Part shown: positions 1 to 12,135 of the stretch, piece after piece
How positions within the stretch are numbered: the stretch's first letter is position 1
Layout of the letters: each line of letters starts with the position of its first letter
Assembly (NCBI GenBank): GCA_963082975.1
Contig: OY720347.1
Span: 32,133,398 to 32,197,397 of the forward strand
Origin: Labia minor
Lineage: Eukaryota > Arthropoda > Insecta > Dermaptera > Spongiphoridae
Direction of reading: 5' to 3'
Length of the DNA: 64,000 bases
Program-made: the position numbers and the translations under genes
Notes under the pieces: model-generated
Databases searched by the model: none
What the model was told of the DNA's origin: nothing
Seen by the model: the letters and a program-made list of their open reading frames with translations, nothing else

Positions 1-464
1 ACCGAAAATGGATTATAATTAATTTATGTAAAATTCCTATTTCTCTAATAGAGAGAAGTATTTTACAACTTCTCTTTGCATTGTTTCTAGTTTGAAATGT
101 ATAATTTAGTTATTGGTATCTGCAACCACATTCACAGCTAAACTATACCTCTAATCTTTACTGAGCTTTAATTGAACACCTTCCAAAAACGAATAATCAT
201 AAAAATTCTCGTTTTCAGTGAATATGTTTCGCGCATCTCGTTAATGTCGCCCTGCGCTTGGCTGTAGCTTTTAATTAACATTAAAATACTTGTCAGAAAC
301 GTAATAATCCCATTATTCTAATTATTACCTCGAAGAAACTTTGGAAGGTTTAAAATACATTTTCTTGGCTTGCAAATTAAGATCTGGCTTTTAATTGTAC
401 TCTAAGTTTACCTTTTATGACTTCAGACGATAATTTAATTAATAATATTTACGTTTCTTTGCAG
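1..464 (+). other. 3' part of an upstream intron
   Basis: A+T-rich sequence that ends in a pyrimidine-rich tract and the acceptor TTTCTTTGCAG directly before the 36-nt exon. No coding segment, repeat family or RNA gene was recognised. It is read as the end of an intron whose donor lies before the window. This rests only on the splice acceptor and the exon that follows. Confidence 0.5.
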
Positions 465-500
465 ACTACCGAGGAGGAGGACTCGAGCTTCGCTAACACG
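465..500 (+). CDS. Sowah-like gene, 36-nt microexon
   Basis: A 36-nt segment bounded by a good acceptor (TTTCTTTGCAG) and donor (GTAAAT). It is visibly G+C-richer than the flanking intron. In phase 0 it reads TTEEEDSSFANT, a short acidic, serine-containing linker with no stop. The next recognised exon also begins in phase 0, so the two join in frame. Sowah proteins have a long low-complexity region before their ankyrin repeats, and this piece fits there. The link to that gene is by position, strand and phase, since twelve codons cannot show homology. Transcript reads spanning 500 to 6454 would settle it. Confidence 0.55.
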
Positions 501-1404
501 GTAAATATAATATATATTTTAATTCAACAATATTTCTAAATTTAAAATCATATCATTACCACAAAAAAATAAAATAAGATAAAATAATACATAAATACTT
601 AAATTCAGTTTTGTACTACCTCTATTCTATATTTTGGACATGGTTAAGTGCGAAAATAATATGTGATATAATTAATAAAAAAGATTTGATTATTTGATAT
701 TTTATAGATAGGAAAACTTATTAACCGATTTGTGTAATTTGGATTGAATAATAATAATAATAATAATAATCTGTATTAGAAAAAATATTAATTTTATAAT
801 ATATATTAATAAAGCTGTATTTTATTTCAAAAATAAAATAATCAAAAATATATTTCTAGTTTTGGTTATGGCGTCTAAGCATATGCAAAATTAGTTTCCA
901 ATTTTTAGATATAAAAATGTATAAATATAAAAATGTTTAATATATATTATCTTTACTGTGAAACTAATTGAGGAGCAAACGATGGATAAACTAAGAATGA
1001 TGTGGGAAATCATTATATAAAAATGGATTTGATAGAACTAGGAGACGATAGCAAAGTGGTAGTGCACAACAGGAATGTTGCTGATGCCCAATATTTTAAA
1101 GTTCAGTATACCTAATAAGATAGATAGATAGTTAATGATCCATCTTTCAGGCTCAATCACAATATTTATTAAATTTTGGGATAACATTAAAAAAATAATT
1201 ATCAATTACTTCATTAAAACCATCTTTACTATATTTATTCTTGAGCTTTTCTACTTATTCCTCAAAAGTAAATTTATGATGTATATTGTTATTATTATAT
1301 ACCATGAATAGCTAAATTGTCTGTTCATAATCCGAAAAGAGAAAACTAGCCTCTAGATTAATAATAGACAATACATAGTAAAAAATCTTGAAAAATGCTA
1401 AGGA

Positions 1405-1710
1405 ATTCTCAAGTTCAGATGGGCATCGTGGGTGAAGAAGAACGTTCGATGGAAATGGCATTGGTGTTCCGTGGAGGTGGCGGGTTCCATGATTTGTCCA
1501 ACTTATCAGCCATCAGATGGGGATTAGGGCCACCAATGCCGCCAACACGCAGTGTCTGCTGACAGCTTAGCAAGTACTTTCAATCTCCTAAGACTTAAGG
1601 CTAACAGAATAGGCCGTCACCGATTTCAAGAATGATAACCCCCCAGGCAGATGTCGAGGACCCCACCCCGCTCTCGACTTGTCATGGTCAAGTCACGACC
1701 ACCATCTTTA
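1405..1710. other. Less A+T-rich island in intron 1
   Basis: About 300 bases with clearly higher G+C than either flank and no simple-sequence runs. It includes the stretches GTGGAGGTGGCGGGTT and CCACCAATGCCGCC. Stops interrupt all frames and no protein family was recognised. It could be a regulatory element or an unrecognised old repeat. Conservation in related genomes would tell these apart. Confidence 0.25.
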
Positions 1711-3422
1711 CATAAAAAATTGTCAGAAAATCAGCCAAAATTTAATAATAAGGGCATCAGAGCATAAACGAAATTATACCTATAAAACAAATATTAGCAG
1801 ACGAGTTGTTGAACAACAATTTCACTATATCCAGAATTAAAAACAATAAAAAAAATCGAACTCTCATTCCTAGAATATCTATTTATTGATTTATTTTACC
1901 TGTCAATCACAAGCCATGGAATTTCATTATCAATGCACTTAATTTAAATATCAAATTCGAATTTGTTTATGCAAGCTTGTTGTTTCGTTGATAATTTGTT
2001 TACAAGGTCTCTAATGAGTTTCTTTTGACTTTTTGTTTATCCATTTGTTTTTTTATACGTTTACAGCTCTTGGAAAAAACAATGAATCTTTACATAGAAT
2101 CATCAACATATGCCAATCATTGTTAAATCGCATTATAATATAAAGTCACATCAACATCAGTGATATCGGTAAAACCTTAATTACAGTATAATTAACGTTT
2201 TAGATACCGGTTCTCTTTCCAAAGGACTTGAGTTATTTTTTATATTTATTTATTGAGATACAACTTATTTATTTTATTTTTCTAGTAATTTTTTTTCTAT
2301 TCTATTGAAATGTAATTAAGATAATTTTTTATTGATTATTTGAAACTTATTATTTATTATTAATTACTGATATGTAAAAAACATTGATGTAATTTAGAAA
2401 TAGTCATCTTAAAGCTCATGAAAAAAGATTTTTACACATTTAATTAATTATTTTTTTTTAATTCTAAATAATATAGAATCATTAAAAATTGTATTCTGTT
2501 AAAAAATTGACCTCTAAAAGTTTGAATTTCTATTATACTTTTGAATGATTAGATTAATTGAATCAAATGGAGGGAAAATTATATATATATTACTGAAAAA
2601 AAATATTAGAAGAAACTTGGTGATAGATGATAGATAAATAATACTCGCCTTGTGTATATGCAACCTTTTGATTGTTATTATTATTATTATTATTATTTGT
2701 TTTATGGCATTTTTTCTAGCTCTAGTACAGTATACCAATCAATTATTATCTTTTTTCTAAAAATTCAATTCGTAATCAAAATAATAAATTTAACATACAA
2801 AATAAAATAAAATATAAAACTATAAAATATAGGTGAGTGGGGGTTTTAAAAAAATCCTTTTTTCTCTCGATTAATCTATAATCTGAACTGATTTTTTTCT
2901 TTTATTAAAATTTATTTTCTTTCAAATATACAATCATTTAATCTAGTTATTTTTAAAATGTATTAATAACAATAAAAATATTTAAACTTTTGGTTATGAA
3001 AAAATTTAATATTTAATACTTATCAATATAATTTTTCTTTTAATTAAAAAATATATCTTTCCAAAACAATTTTTATTGTTTCACTTAAAAGAATCATAAA
3101 TTTTTGAATTATTTTTTTTTTTGTTTTTTATTTTATTATAATTGATATTTACACAAAAGTACATGATAAACCACTTAAAACTTTTGAACTATGATCACAT
3201 TTAAATTTCCTTCTATTTCGAAATTATTTTAAAACAATTTTAAAAAATTAAATTTTAATTCGAACATGAAATTAATTTACATTTTATTCCGTAATTTCCT
3301 GTTAGTTTCTTTATTTGTAATTATGATTAATAAACATTTAATATCTTTTCAAAAAACCTACTTAATACTTGTATAAATATATAAACAAAAACAAAAACTA
3401 TTCACAAAATTCACAATATTAC

Positions 3423-3444
3423 AAAAAAAAAAAAAAAAAAAAAA
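3423..3444 (+). repeat. Poly(A) tract, 22 A
   Basis: Uninterrupted run of 22 A, eight bases before the first copy of a 24-bp direct repeat. It does not close an obvious retrotransposon on this strand. Confidence 0.8.
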
Positions 3445-3451
3445 TTTCAGT

Positions 3452-3475
3452 AGATGCATTGATAAAACAGAATAA
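3452..3475 (+). repeat. 24-bp exact direct repeat, copy 1
   Basis: The 24 bases beginning AGATGCATTGATAAAACAG are repeated exactly at 3834-3857, 382 bp downstream. Exact 24-base identity is unlikely by chance even in A+T-rich DNA. It may be a duplicated insertion target or a local duplication. No element with recognisable ends fills the interval. Confidence 0.8.
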
Positions 3476-3689
3476 AATATAAATAAATTAAGCTTATTAG
3501 AATTACCGGGTCCTTAAGTACAAATAAATTAAAAATTGTATTTCATGTATTTACCGACATTAAAGAAATTATTAAAAAAAATCCATATAAGTTCATTTTA
3601 TTTGCGAACATTGATTTTGATATCTGGATCTTAATTCATACCTTTTAGATATATAATAATATATCGTATAATAAATAAAATGTTGTAAT

Positions 3690-4075
3690 TAATGTCCTCT
3701 CTTCTGGGTAGACATATGAAATGTCTATTAAAATAAATTACAGACTGGTTTGGCTATAAAAGCAGTTAAATTGCCAGTTAGTAGTCAGAGAGTCAATCAG
3801 AGACGCATGCATGATGTTGCTACATCCAAGATGAGATGCATTGATAAAACAGAATAACTACAGTTAGTCCATTGTTCAGTGCAATAGAAAAGATGGTCAG
3901 TGAAGTTGCCTACTTATCTTAGGCAGTTGATGAGCCACGTGCTTTTTTAGCCACGATTCCCTCATTTTACCTCTTGTCAAGTGTCATAAGACAATGACAC
4001 ATCTTGGATCACGTGCTATGGGCTGCGCCTGTCCAAATTGTTGACAATAAATCGCTACCTCCCTGATTTTTTAAT
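3690..4075 (+). promoter_or_regulatory. Promoter-like patch (TATA, Inr-like, AATAAA); possible solo LTR
   Basis: A less A+T-rich patch containing TATAAAAG at 3755-3762, an initiator-like TCAGAG about 30 bases downstream at 3785, and a polyadenylation signal AATAAA at 4046-4051. TATA, start and AATAAA within about 300 bp is the layout of an LTR. It could equally be a small transcription unit. No clean TG...CA ends with a target duplication were found, so the LTR reading is tentative. The second copy of the 24-bp repeat (3834-3857) lies inside the patch. Confidence 0.25.
3834..3857 (+). repeat. 24-bp exact direct repeat, copy 2
   Basis: Exact second copy of 3452-3475. Together the copies bracket a 358-bp segment that includes the TATA-containing patch. 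Confidence 0.8.
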
Positions 4076-4400
4076 GAATTTTGAACATAGATGCTAGATA
4101 AAATTTTTAATGAAGGACAACTTTTTTTTTCATTCACGCATATGTATGATATATTTTAAAACAAGAATATAAAATATATTATTAATATTTATATAAGGCA
4201 TGCAAAAGTACTTTAAAAGTAAAAAAAAAGTATTATAATTTATATGTGAAACACTCTACTTTCATAGCAGCCTGACTTTTTAAGATTATTATTTTTATTT
4301 TTTTTCAAATTAATTAAATATACTTCTTATATGTTATACAAATTTAATACATTTATATTTTTATGAATTTCAATAACAATTTTTATTTAAACTTTTGAAA

Positions 4401-4470
4401 TTGGTTTGATTTGAACCCCATGAATTGAAGTTCCCTAGTTCAAAACTATACCACTCAAACAATTCTTTAA
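4401..4470 (-). other. tRNA-like segment (tRNA relic or SINE head)
   Basis: Read on the minus strand, GAGTGGTATAG resembles a pol III A box and GGGGTTCAAATC fits the B-box consensus GGTTCRANNC at about the right distance. The outer bases (ATTGTTTG against CAAACCAAT) can pair imperfectly like an acceptor stem. The anticodon arm is irregular, so a working tRNA is unlikely. A tRNA pseudogene or SINE head is more plausible. Confidence 0.35.
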
Positions 4471-6453
4471 TATATATATCATTAATTAAAATCCTGAGAT
4501 TAAAATATGTATTAATATGCATTTTTTTTAATAAAAAATTTTATATATATATAATAATGCAGATCTACAATCTACCATCATTGTGAAATAAAATTTTAAT
4601 TTTATAAAATGGTAGGTCTTTAAGAAGTTAAATGAATATTTGCTGGTATTTTTGAGAAAATTTGAATATAGTGCAAACTTTAATTAATTTTTTTTAATAG
4701 TTTTATTCATATTTATTGCGTACACGCGATTTTAATTTTCTAAAATTTTTATATTAATTATTTCTCTAATATTCTCAAAATTATAGTTCTTATTAAAGAA
4801 CTATTATTTTGAAATTATAGTCGTTAGAAAAAAATATTATTTTAATAGATTGTTGATTTAATATTTATAATTCTTATTTAATACGTATATAAATATATAT
4901 ATATATATATAACGCGGGTTATTGATTTACAACATAAATCAATTCATTCATCTAAATAGTTATCCAATTTCATTTTAAGGCGGAGAATAAACAAATATAA
5001 AAAAGCCACCTGTAGCGATTCCATTTCAAATATAAATGATACGCCAGCCGTCACGATTAAATCAAACTAAAAGAGAATTTTCATTAAGTGGATGCGAGAG
5101 GTGCGCGCGTTAATAGAAAAATCATCGCCAGTAGAAACAAATGAATATACTCTGATGGGATTTGAATAATAAACAAATTAATCATGACTAGAATAAATAT
5201 CGTTGAAGATTCGATGAATCTTTTAAAACTTAATTGCGTTTTAAATGAAAAAGCCTTATGAAGTTGGGATGAATTTGAGTGTGCAGTGACGTTCGACTGA
5301 TGGTTGATGGAGATTCGTCATTTTTATTATATGAGACAATTAAATAAATGAAATAAAATGGATATAAAAAAATCGAACGATAAGCTTTTATTAGAATCAT
5401 CAGGGATGTTTAATGGGTTCAATCAAGATGGAAGATAAAATCGGATGAACAATTTTAAAACATAAAAGATTTTAAACGGTTTTTCAATATTTATTAAATA
5501 AAAATGAAAAAAAATAAAATGAATTATGAAAATCATAATCAAAATATAATATAATAAATATTTAAATTACATTTAAATATTGATATCAAAATTATATTTA
5601 TAAAAAAAAAAATTTAAAAAGTTTAATTGTTTAAAATTAAAACGGACTTGTAAATTTATTATCATATTTTTATTAATAAAACGGTAACAAGAATTAAATA
5701 TGGTCCAAAGTATATATATATATGTACAATATTTAGAAATTAATGAAAAGAGATACATTTCGTTAATAATTGATCATTTGCACAAATCTAAATGATTATT
5801 TAATCATGGACGGATATGATGCACCAATGAGAGAGAGAATCTTCTTAATTAAAACGAATTTTCATATTAATAATAATTTTTTTTTTCATTATAAATCAAT
5901 ATGTTATTTGTATTATTAAAGCAGATACAAAAATCCATCAATTTCAAAAACAAAAAATAAAGCTTCATATTTTCATTCATTTATCATATTTTTCAATAAA
6001 ATTTATAAAAACTATATTTTTAGGGCTTCTATTGCTTAAGCAAAATATTTTTGCTTGAAAATTAGCATTTAAATATGACTAGGCAACATATACCCATATA
6101 TACAAATTATTATTAATATTTATTAGAAATTTAGAAATTATAAAATCATCAAATTTCACTAATTATTGCAATTGACTTTCTTAACAAGTTATTAAGTTTT
6201 TGATTTTAATATATCTCATTTTTTAAGATTAAAAAATCATTAAATATTACCAAACTCAACATTAAATTATCTATATACTAAAAATTCAAAATGGTCCACT
6301 TATCAAATAATTATTATATTTAAATATGTTCCTTCAATATTAAATAAAAATAAAATTAAAAAAATTCTATATTATATAATTTTAATTTATATATTAAGTT
6401 GATAATGTCTTTTCTAAGGTATTTTGATTAATTAAAGATCTTTCCCTGCTTAG

Positions 6454-6555
6454 GAGTTGCCGAAGGCCCGCGAGTGGCTGCTGGCCTGCGCTCGAAACGA
6501 CTACCAGACGCTTGCAAAACTGGCTTCAGAAAATCCTCGCCTCACTAAATACAAG
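6454..6555 (+). CDS. Sosondowah (Sowah) family ankyrin-repeat protein, internal exon
   Basis: A 102-nt, phase 0-0 exon between the acceptor CCCTGCTTAG and the donor GTAAGC. It encodes 34 residues: ELPKAREWLLACARN, then DYQTLAKLASENPRLTKYK. The pattern of an acidic or proline lead, (K/R)EW, hydrophobics, then GDYxxLAKLLxxxPxLxxxK is the conserved segment just before the ankyrin repeats of Sowah proteins. In that family the next residues are usually a DFxSGxTALHWAAKHG-type ankyrin start, which must lie on a later exon. The open frame runs past the donor into the intron to 6714, but base composition and family resemblance both stop at 6555. Sowah proteins have poorly defined molecular functions. 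Multi-intron Sowah genes are typical of invertebrates and often lie next to Iroquois homeobox genes. Family assignment is from memory of the motif, not from a search. Confidence 0.75.
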
Positions 6556-6839
6556 GTAAGCACTCAACGCACTATTCATCAAAGAAACATGATTTATTTC
6601 CCCTGTTTTCCAACTTTTACTTATTTGTTTGGTAAATTCATAAATTTGTTTGTTTTTCTACAAACAAACCTCACGAGAAATCAGGATGATATTCTCTGGA
6701 ACCTGTTCTACTAACATTCTTAATTTAATTTTACATTCCACTCGTTGAATAGGAATATTTCCATAAGATTTTTTTATTGTACTAATTTCCATCCATCTTA
6801 TCCATAACTAATTCTGAACTAGAAAACTTTAGCAGCGTA

Positions 6840-7080
6840 AACAAAATGGGTTGCCGAAAGGAGGCTGATGTGCGAATGTGTTCATTTTGGGGTTTGGGGG
6901 TTGATGCAAAGTGAGGGGCGCTAGCTCACAGGCGAAGGGTATGCCTCCATGAGACTAAGTTTTCCCTCAGCCCACAAACACGAGGATTCGAATTAGTTCT
7001 CTGCCCCGCGAGCCCTTGGGCTGGATTTACATCAGGCTGCATTCGGGTTTTAGCTACGCTGGCAGATTTTGCCAAACAAA
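6840..7080 (+). other. Less A+T-rich patch with tRNA-like boxes
   Basis: Contains GGGGCGCTAGCTCACAGGC (A-box-like) followed about 60 bases later by GGATTCGAATTAG (B-box-like) and CTCTGCCCC, which can pair with the opening GGGGCG. This looks like a degraded tRNA-derived SINE or tRNA relic. The T stem is poor, so no functional tRNA is claimed. The bases after it (GCGAGCCCTTGGGCTGG) were not assigned. Confidence 0.25.
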
Positions 7081-7650
7081 ACTTACCCTAATTAATAAAG
7101 TCCAAACTTAGTAGCCAAAGTTTGTTCTATTTTGTTGTAAAGCTGAAAGCGAACCTCAGATTAAAACATAAGAAATTTTACTATATATATATATATTGAT
7201 ATTAATTAAGGGTAACTCTTTGAGTTGAACTTTTCTATTCTCTTTCTACAAATAAAAGAAAATTATTGTTTAAAGATTTTCACGAAAAACTTTGAACCCT
7301 TTTTCATTGAATATAAAATAGTTAGAAATTATTAAAATATTCTTTAATTGATCTTTAGTATTTTTAGTTATATTTTGAGTTTAACTCAACGACCGACCGG
7401 TCATCAAAGAATCGAATCTGCCAAGTTTAATTAATTTTGCAAAAATTAAAATTAATATTATAAATAAATTTGAAATCTGTCTAAATATCTCAAGTATTAA
7501 TGAGGAAAGATTTAGAAGGAATTTGATTATGGAGAGCCCAAATGGGAGATTAAGATAGGCAAACATTATAAAGAAGGGCGTAAAGGTGTTAAGATAAGAA
7601 AAGAATTGGAAAGAGATTACTTCTCTCACACCTATATTTATTTTCTCTGC

Positions 7651-7810
7651 TTAGTGCATTTTTTTGATCATCCCACCTACCGTTTCCCAATTGGTTTCTC
7701 GACACAAACAAAATTTTCATTAGTCTTCTTCGCTTAATCCAATCACGTGTTGCGTCCATCATAATCTCCACGATTTTATGACTCTAACTATGTTTGGTGA
7801 TGCACAAAGG
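7651..7810 (-). pseudogene. Non-LTR retrotransposon tail (ORF2 C-terminus), copy 1
   Basis: On the minus strand this matches, base by base with gaps, the three other LINE tails in the window. It starts with a CCTNTATGCATCNCC-like segment, then IVRVIKS-like coding, and later CAATTGGGAAACGGTAGGTGGG, which corresponds to the GK(R)PLGRP region. Arthropod LINE ORF2 proteins often end with a segment of the form IxRVIKSRRMRWAGHVARM. The copy is short, frameshifted and lacks the reverse-transcriptase core, so it is a dead 5'-truncated fragment. Confidence 0.5.
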
Positions 7811-9019
7811 TTATATAAAATCCTCGTTATGCAATCTCGTTCATTCCCATGTGATCTCACTTTTTTTCAATCCATAAATTTTTATGATGAATTTTATATT
7901 CAAATACCTTGAATCGATTTTCGTCTCCCTTAAATGTCATGACTCTTAGAACGATGCAATTACTAATCATTCTACTCAAATAAAAAACTTTTAAACTTTT
8001 TTTAACTTATAAAAAGCAATTGGTAAAATATTTAAATTTAATTTTTAAAAAATGTTTAAAATATTTAAGAAAAGTTTATGATAATAGCTAAATTTCTAAA
8101 ATCAATGTTAACTGTTTTTTTTATTATATCAAATTATATCATAAAGGGATTCTACTCTTAATCAAGTTTGTAAATTATTTACAAATATAAAATTTGTATT
8201 AAATAATAAACCTAAGAATAACAATAATAATTATAACAAAAGATTATAAAAAAATTATCTAACATGAATTTCTAAATTGATTTTGTATAAAATAACCATC
8301 AATATTTAAAATAAAAAATAAAAATATAATCTTATAATACTAAAAAAATAATTCACTCTTGATTGAATTTATTATTTATACAATAAAAATATCTAGATAA
8401 AGGACCGCATAACTTTCTTTCACACGAAAACAATTGAAAAATATTTTTTTTTGCGTGCGAAATTCCATTTGGACGTTTTTTTATTTTCATTCTATCTATT
8501 TATAATAAAAAATAACAAATTCATTTTTTAAAAATAAAAAAAAAAAAAAAAAATTAACACAGAAATTTGAATATGCATTAAATTGAAATTCATTTTTTAA
8601 AGATACATTTTCTAAAGAGAAAATGGTTTTCTTTTGAATTAAGTAATATGCAAATATTGTAAGTAACTTGTTAAAGAAAATTGAAATATTTCATTTTAAT
8701 TATAAAGTGAATGTTTTATTATAATTAAATATTTTATATATATAATGAAACCAAAGTACAAATGAATGAATTCTATTAAACTGTTTACATGTTCTTCTAA
8801 GATAAGGTAATTCATTATTCTATGATCCGGATGATCCCAGTCCCCCTCCCACTCACAAACAACAAAAAAACTTCCAGTGAGGAAAAATTTAAAAAAATAA
8901 ATAAATTAAATTAAAAGATTTAAGCCTTTTCTTTCTCTCTCCTCTGAACTCGATTTGGTATTTTTCAAGAAGTGAGAGAGACTAATTAATGTTTTTAATA
9001 AATAATATATTTTTTTTCC

Positions 9020-9600
9020 GGAATCCGTGGGGATAAGCCAGTCGTAAGCCCAGATGACATGTCAGGGTTGCATCTGCATGATTCATGATCAGAGATGAGC
9101 CTCTGTTCTACCTTGCTCCTCATTGGCCTCTCCCTCTGTAGAGGCTAGACAAAATTCCCACACAGAGATGCTGTCTTTTCTACACGCACAAATACTCTCT
9201 CACACACACACTTGTAGAAACAACCACCCATACTCGCGTCAATGTTGCGATGAATATGCATGGGCCGCCCGGCCGCGTTCTCGTTTAATATGGACGACAC
9301 CAATTACCGTGCCGGTGATTAAATCAACACCGGGGTTAATCAGGCTGGTGGGGGCGGCACCGGCTTTAGGTTGATACCCACTCATCCCGAAAACCTCCCT
9401 CGGGAATCCCCCCGGGATCCCAGGGACGCACGCGCCCTTACCACCGGTTCGTTTCGTTTCGCCCGTGTCGGTTTAATTAATATCAATCCGCCAATATATA
9501 ACCCTGGCATCTCCCCTCTCCTAGGCCTCGGGCATGCACAGCCTAGAGTGAATTGTAAATCAGCAAGCCCAATAGAATTTGGATATATGCTGGGTGTTTT
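9020..9600. other. G+C-rich island, candidate regulatory element
   Basis: One of the most G+C-rich stretches of the window. It carries short inverted motifs (CCTCGGGAATCCCCCCGGG), paired homeodomain-type sites (GTGATTAAATCAACACC, GGTTAATCAGG) and TTAATTAATATCAAT. Open frames exist on both strands (9123-9374, 9371-9607, minus 9382-9612) but overlap one another and look like no known protein, as expected from G+C-rich noncoding DNA. It may be an enhancer or an alternative promoter. No transcription evidence is visible. Confidence 0.35.
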
Positions 9601-9810
9601 AGAATAACGCACCGAATACCTACCTACCTATAATTTATACAATGCGATTCTTTATTGAAAATTTAACACTTATTTTATTTTATTTTTTAATTTTATTTCA
9701 TTAATTATTTAAAGAAAAAATAATTTCAATAAAATTTAAAAATATTTTTTTATTATTCTTTAACATTTATAGTGGAGAATGGAATGTTTTTTAATGAAGG
9801 AATTGCATGA

Positions 9811-10372
9811 CCTCTATGCATCTCTAAACAGATAAGAGTAATAAAATCTAGAAGGTTTCGATGGACGGAACAAGTGGCTAGAATCAGAGAAGAAAGACCT
9901 GTGAGAAATCTATATGTGATTGATTCGGAAGAGGCCGGTTGGTAGGCCAAGGACGCTATGGACGGATACTGTAGGAATGAACCTGATAGGGAGATGGGAG
10001 AATATAAGAATTGGATGGAATTAGTTCAGATTAGAGCAAGGGTGAGCAACCTTTTTTTATCAAAAGGTCAAATGAAAGTTCGACATTTCTTGGCGGGCCG
10101 CAGACAAAAAAAAACTTAACAAATTATTAAATCTTAAATATTTAATGAACAATTCACATAATACTTGACTCTTTCCAAGTGTCAAAAAATAGTTTCTTTG
10201 TTATAGCGATATATATAACAAGTAGCCCGCAAAAAAGTTTAGGATACCAATAAAATGATCTTGTTCTATTTTTCCTGGTGCGCCGTAAAAATGTGTTCAG
10301 TGGGCTGAGGGTTGCTCATCCCTGGATTAAAGTAAGTTTGCAGCCAAGAACTTTCAAGTTCCGTAGAGACAT
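9811..10372 (+). pseudogene. Non-LTR retrotransposon tail, copy 2, split by a hAT element
   Basis: Starts CCTCTATGCATC and soon reads RFRWTEQVARIREERPVRN in one frame, then GRLVGRPRTLWTD after a frameshift. This matches the C-terminal signature (RWxxHVARM...GRPRxxW) of arthropod LINE ORF2 proteins. The end, CCAAGAACTTTCAAGTTC, matches the ends of copies 3 and 4. A 288-bp hAT-type element sits inside at 10037-10324. Several stops and a frameshift make it dead. LINE clade (Jockey, RTE, CR1 or other) is not resolved. Confidence 0.7.
10037..10324 (+). mobile_element. hAT miniature element (type 3) with 8-bp target duplication
   Basis: 288 bp bounded by CAAGGGTGAGCAACC and the inverted GGGTTGCTCATCCCTG. 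It is flanked by GATTAGAG on the left (10029-10036) and GATTAAAG on the right (10325-10332), a 7/8 match, as expected for hAT. There is no transposase, so it was moved by an unlinked one. It lies inside a LINE tail. Confidence 0.8.
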
Positions 10373-10671
10373 AGAGATAAAAATTATTATTAATATTATT
10401 AATTTTTTAACCTTATTTTGAATTTTTGTCTAATTACCTCAATACATTTTTTTTATTTGTAGATTTATTTTATACTATCTTTTTACTTGTTACTAATGAT
10501 TCACTATTTGATTATTTTTTTTATTAATTATATAAACGGATTAAATAGATCAAATAGATCAAATTAAAATTAGCATTATAATTGAAAAACAAACCATTAT
10601 TTTCATAATACATAACTAGAAAATTCATATATTTCAAAGGTCTAATTAAAACTTCAATTTAATTATTTTAA

Positions 10672-10752
10672 CACGTTCCCGCGCCGGCATGTACCACCAG
10701 TGGCTCATGTCACCACATAAAATAAATAGACAAATAATGCAGGCGGCGGGAA
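10672..10752 (+). mobile_element. piggyBac-like miniature element, degraded copy
   Basis: A TTAA at 10668-10671 precedes CACGTTCCCGCGCCGGCATG. The body matches the 82-bp element at 51871-51952 through GGCGGCGGGAA. The right terminus (expected GAACGTG then TTAA) is lost, with AACTAAAAG instead. Assignment rests on the intact copy. Confidence 0.7.
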
Positions 10753-11889
10753 ACTAAAAGCAAACTAAAATTAAACCTAAAAAAAATAATACTTAATAAA
10801 ACTAATGCATAATTAAAACATTAGGTAAAGAATAAAATTGATTGATTTATTTGCTTTATATGCATTTATTGACATCCATTGAATTCTGTAGCTGTCATTA
10901 GACGTCACTTGAGAAGAGGAAAGCTTCTGATGAGAGTGTTACAACTGAAATAACTGAAATGTGCATGAAGCTAATAAATCAATCTATTTTAAACCACACC
11001 GAGTATTTTAATTAAAAACTATTCTTATTAAATTTTATTTTTCTATTTAATTTTTTTTTATGTACTATTAAATAGATATTTTAATTTTGAATTATTTTTT
11101 TTATATACATTGAAAGATTTTTGAAAAAAGACAAACTATGAAAATTAAATATTTTAATGTTTGAATAAACAAATTAGGTTTAATTTATATTTATTTATTT
11201 TGTATATATGTTTATTTATTTATTAATTATTTTGTATATGTAATAATAAAAAAAACAGCCAAAAATTATATTCACTTTTACCTTTTCAATTATATATTTT
11301 TTTAACTTCAATATTCTCGAACTCATATTATTAATTATAGGTATATAGGTACGATTTAGTATACAATAATAATGTATAGATTAAATATAAATGAGTCAAT
11401 AATAATTCATTTTCTTATTAATAATTCTGGTTGGACATGCTCTCGCTATTAATAAATTAAAATGTCAACCGCCTCAGATGAAAGGCATAAAAATTTTCAA
11501 TTAATTTATAATAGACCCTATTGGAATCTAATTTGAATTTGTTTTGTTATTAATCCATTCATGAGTCAAGTGAGGATATAAAAAATATTGATCTTCTATA
11601 TCTATTATTTATTCGATTTTCTTTCGCTTATAATAATAATAGTTATAATTAAATTGTCAGAATATTTCAAATTTTCATAAATAATTATATTTATATATTT
11701 ATTTTTTATATTATTTATTTTTTTATAAATATCATTTTTTTAAACACCATATCCAAAGTTCAATTCGCATTGGTCTTTTTGGTACAGCCTATACTTTGAA
11801 TGATTGCTGCTTGTCTATAGATGAATATGTAGTTTTGCCTATGCCCAAATGTATAGAATGGCTCCAGTGTGCGGAATTAATCAAACTCA

Positions 11890-12135
11890 CTGGAAAGGGC
11901 AAAGTGTTCAGGTTCTAGTTGAGCTGGGGGAGGTTTTTAGGCTGGGTGAAATTATGTGGCGCAGCGCTAATCTTGGCCGGTCGCTAATTACACCCGCGCC
12001 AGATTCATCTAATTGAAAACATGACCAAGTGAGCTCAATATAGGCGACAAGCCATCGGAAAATTAATCGACTTGCAGCCCTCACTAATGCTAATGAACTC
12101 GGATGAAACAGAGAAATACATAGACACATATCCAT
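11890..12135. other. Less A+T-rich island
   Basis: About 250 bases with raised G+C and normal complexity, containing TCTAATTG and CCAAGTGAGCTC, which resemble homeodomain and E-box/NK-type sites. A minus open frame of 75 codons (11908-12135) resembles no family. Candidate noncoding regulatory sequence only. Confidence 0.25.

Larger units (their letters stand above)
501..6453 (+). other. Intron 1 of the Sowah-like gene
   Basis: About 5.95 kb between the donor at 501 (GTAAAT) and the acceptor ending at 6453 (CCCTGCTTAG). It is mostly A+T-rich simple sequence. It contains an AAT run at 748-770, an ATT run near 2677-2697, a 22-A tract at 3423-3444, a less A+T-rich patch at 1405-1710, a promoter-like patch at 3690-4075 and a tRNA-like segment on the minus strand at 4401-4470. 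Nothing was recognised in 501-1400, 1711-3420 or 4471-6440 beyond A/T runs and short AT microsatellites. Confidence 0.55.

Noticed and set aside
6556..6714. Continuation of the Sowah reading frame past the donor
   Set aside because: A good GTAAGC donor lies at 6556, A+T content jumps at that point and the translation becomes F/N/I-rich. The open frame is chance read-through.
9123..9612. Three overlapping open frames in the G+C-rich island
   Set aside because: They overlap on both strands, none resembles a protein, and low stop frequency is expected from the local composition.
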